Shown here piece after piece: positions 62,791 to 64,000 of a stretch of DNA of 64,000 bases (position 1 is its first letter; each line of letters opens with the position of its first letter). Under the pieces are notes generated by a model that saw nothing but the letters and a program-made list of their open reading frames with translations, was not told where the DNA came from and ran no database searches. The DNA is from Otis tarda (Eukaryota; Chordata; Aves; Otidiformes; Otididae), in contig CM048554.1 of NCBI GenBank assembly GCA_026413225.1, positions 71,168,463 to 71,232,462 on the forward strand. The letters are read 5' to 3'. The position numbers were made by a program, and so were the translations under genes.

Positions 62791-64000
62791 TCATCTCATT
62801 TTAGCTATCTACAAGCTGGGCATCTAGCCTAGGCAAGTCTGCAAGGTCCCTTTGTAGTCCACAGATGATAGAAGGAAACCCCAGAGAGCAATTTGTCCTT
62901 ATCTTTCAGACACCTCTCAGGATCAGAGAATGATGGTTTGGATGTAACTCTCTCTCCAAGGATCACAGCAGGAATCTAGGCCACCTGGATGGACTGCACA
63001 TCCAGGTTTCAGAAGGCTGAATTTCAGTTAAATCAATTCAAGTTGATAGTCACACTCCAGTATCACTTGTTTTCAGCGTTTTAGCATGTACTTCAAAAGG
63101 ACTGCACACGGTAGTCAAGTCACCTCACTGCTCTTGCTACACACACTTGCTGCATCATAGCAGAGAAACTCATTTTGATTTCCTTCATAGTCTATGACCT
63201 CTATATCCTTGCTAGGAACCCTCTTCCAGATTGCAATTTCTCCTTTTGTAATCTATATTTGGACCTAACATCTCCCAGAAAAAATAAAGATCATTCTGTG
63301 AGCTGTATCACTATTCCCCTTGTAATTACCATGATCTAAATAGTCTCACATCTCAGCTGCACCTATTTAAACTTACTGTTTTCGAGCTTGAATGAAATAA
63401 TACTGAGCTTTACAGGTAAATGGTATCTTTGATACAAGCTGAAAACTTGCCTTTAAAGATGTAATAACTCAGCACATTCCTTCATAACCAAGACCTATAA
63501 ACCCAGGTACTTGTATTGATTTCACCCTTCAAAACAACCATAAATTTTGGAAGCCCTAACTTCATTTGATAATAACACCTTTTTGTGATACACCACGAGC
63601 TTGTCTCAGAAGGGAATTCATGAAACGGTCTCAATTCTGAAATGCATGAGATTATATAGAGAGAAATAACAGTTATTGTAGATTACAAATTACATTGATC
63701 CCTAAATCTTTGAATTCTCAAGATCCTAGCATAATTAGGCAGCAAAATGTTATGAAAAACTGACTGTCGTGATACAAATCAAGGGAAACCTTACCATAAC
63801 AGCTTAGAGGTGTTCCAAAAGCACTAACTATGAAATACAACAGTGGAACAAGATCTTTGAATTAGTGACCTTACAAACAGTTCACTCTGAGCTAACATCA
63901 ATACATTGCAATCATTCTAAAAGCTGCAAATGAGCTTTGCTTTAATTGCTTTTGTATATTACATAGGAGAACATAAGGAATTGTTCTGAAATCAGGAAAA
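62791..64000. other. Unique AT-rich DNA to window end
   Basis: No recognisable gene or repeat. The first 100 bases may still belong to the old CR1 (AAGTCTGCAAGGTCCCTTTG) but this is not secure. Confidence 0.5.

Overview
The window reads as a piece of a bird nuclear genome, AT-rich and gene-poor. The main evidence is the repeat content. At least seven fragments belong to CR1, the main LINE of birds, and they carry its diagnostic tail of short direct repeats (ATTCTATG-type, without a poly-A tail). There are also solo LTRs of avian ERVL-like families, and no Alu- or L1-like sequence. Two families in which the LTR opens TGTCCTGGTTT or TGTCATGGTTT suggest a non-galliform bird, but that is recall of repeat families and not a measurement. 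Nothing prokaryotic is present: no operons, no ribosome-binding-site-led genes and no CRISPR array.

Layout. 1-7.9 kb: unique AT-rich DNA with two antisense CR1 fragments (1207-1615; 4270-5400, the second with two internal deletions). 7.9-9.0 kb: a GC-rich 1.14-kb solo LTR in minus orientation. 9.95-11.9 kb: the longest CR1 copy, in plus orientation, with a broken reverse transcriptase. 12-26 kb: mostly unique DNA with a compound AAC/AAT microsatellite at 21.95 kb and a possible CORE-SINE at 23.3 kb. 26.2-26.9 kb: a CR1 of another subfamily. 32.0-32.65 kb: a 609-bp solo LTR. 35.2-36.5 kb: two antisense CR1 pieces. 43.2-43.9 kb: another antisense CR1. 44.9-45.3 kb: a much older CR1 of the turtle/crocodile type. 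48.85-49.04 kb: a MIR-like SINE. 54.5-54.8 kb: a short CR1. 59.3-59.6 kb: a truncated LTR of the 32-kb family. 60.86-62.0 kb: a second copy of the 1.14-kb LTR in plus orientation with an intact 5-bp target duplication. 62.5-62.8 kb: a probable second old CR1.

I recognise no host protein-coding gene. The long open frames lie in CR1 or LTR sequence, mostly as pseudogene pieces or their antisense shadows. A few short open stretches are bounded by good splice consensus: 47929-48202, 51850-51912 and 54387-54424 on plus, and 30622-30724 on minus. They are offered only as exon candidates. CR1-type copies lie mostly on the minus strand (8 of 10 counted). With three exon candidates on plus, that is compatible with the window being intron of a plus-strand gene, but this is weak inference. 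There is no coordinated gene system here. The most noteworthy features are the inverted pair of 1.14-kb LTRs with a shared internal reading frame, the patchwork CR1 at 4.3-5.4 kb, the ancient amniote repeats, and the unexplained splice-flanked frames.
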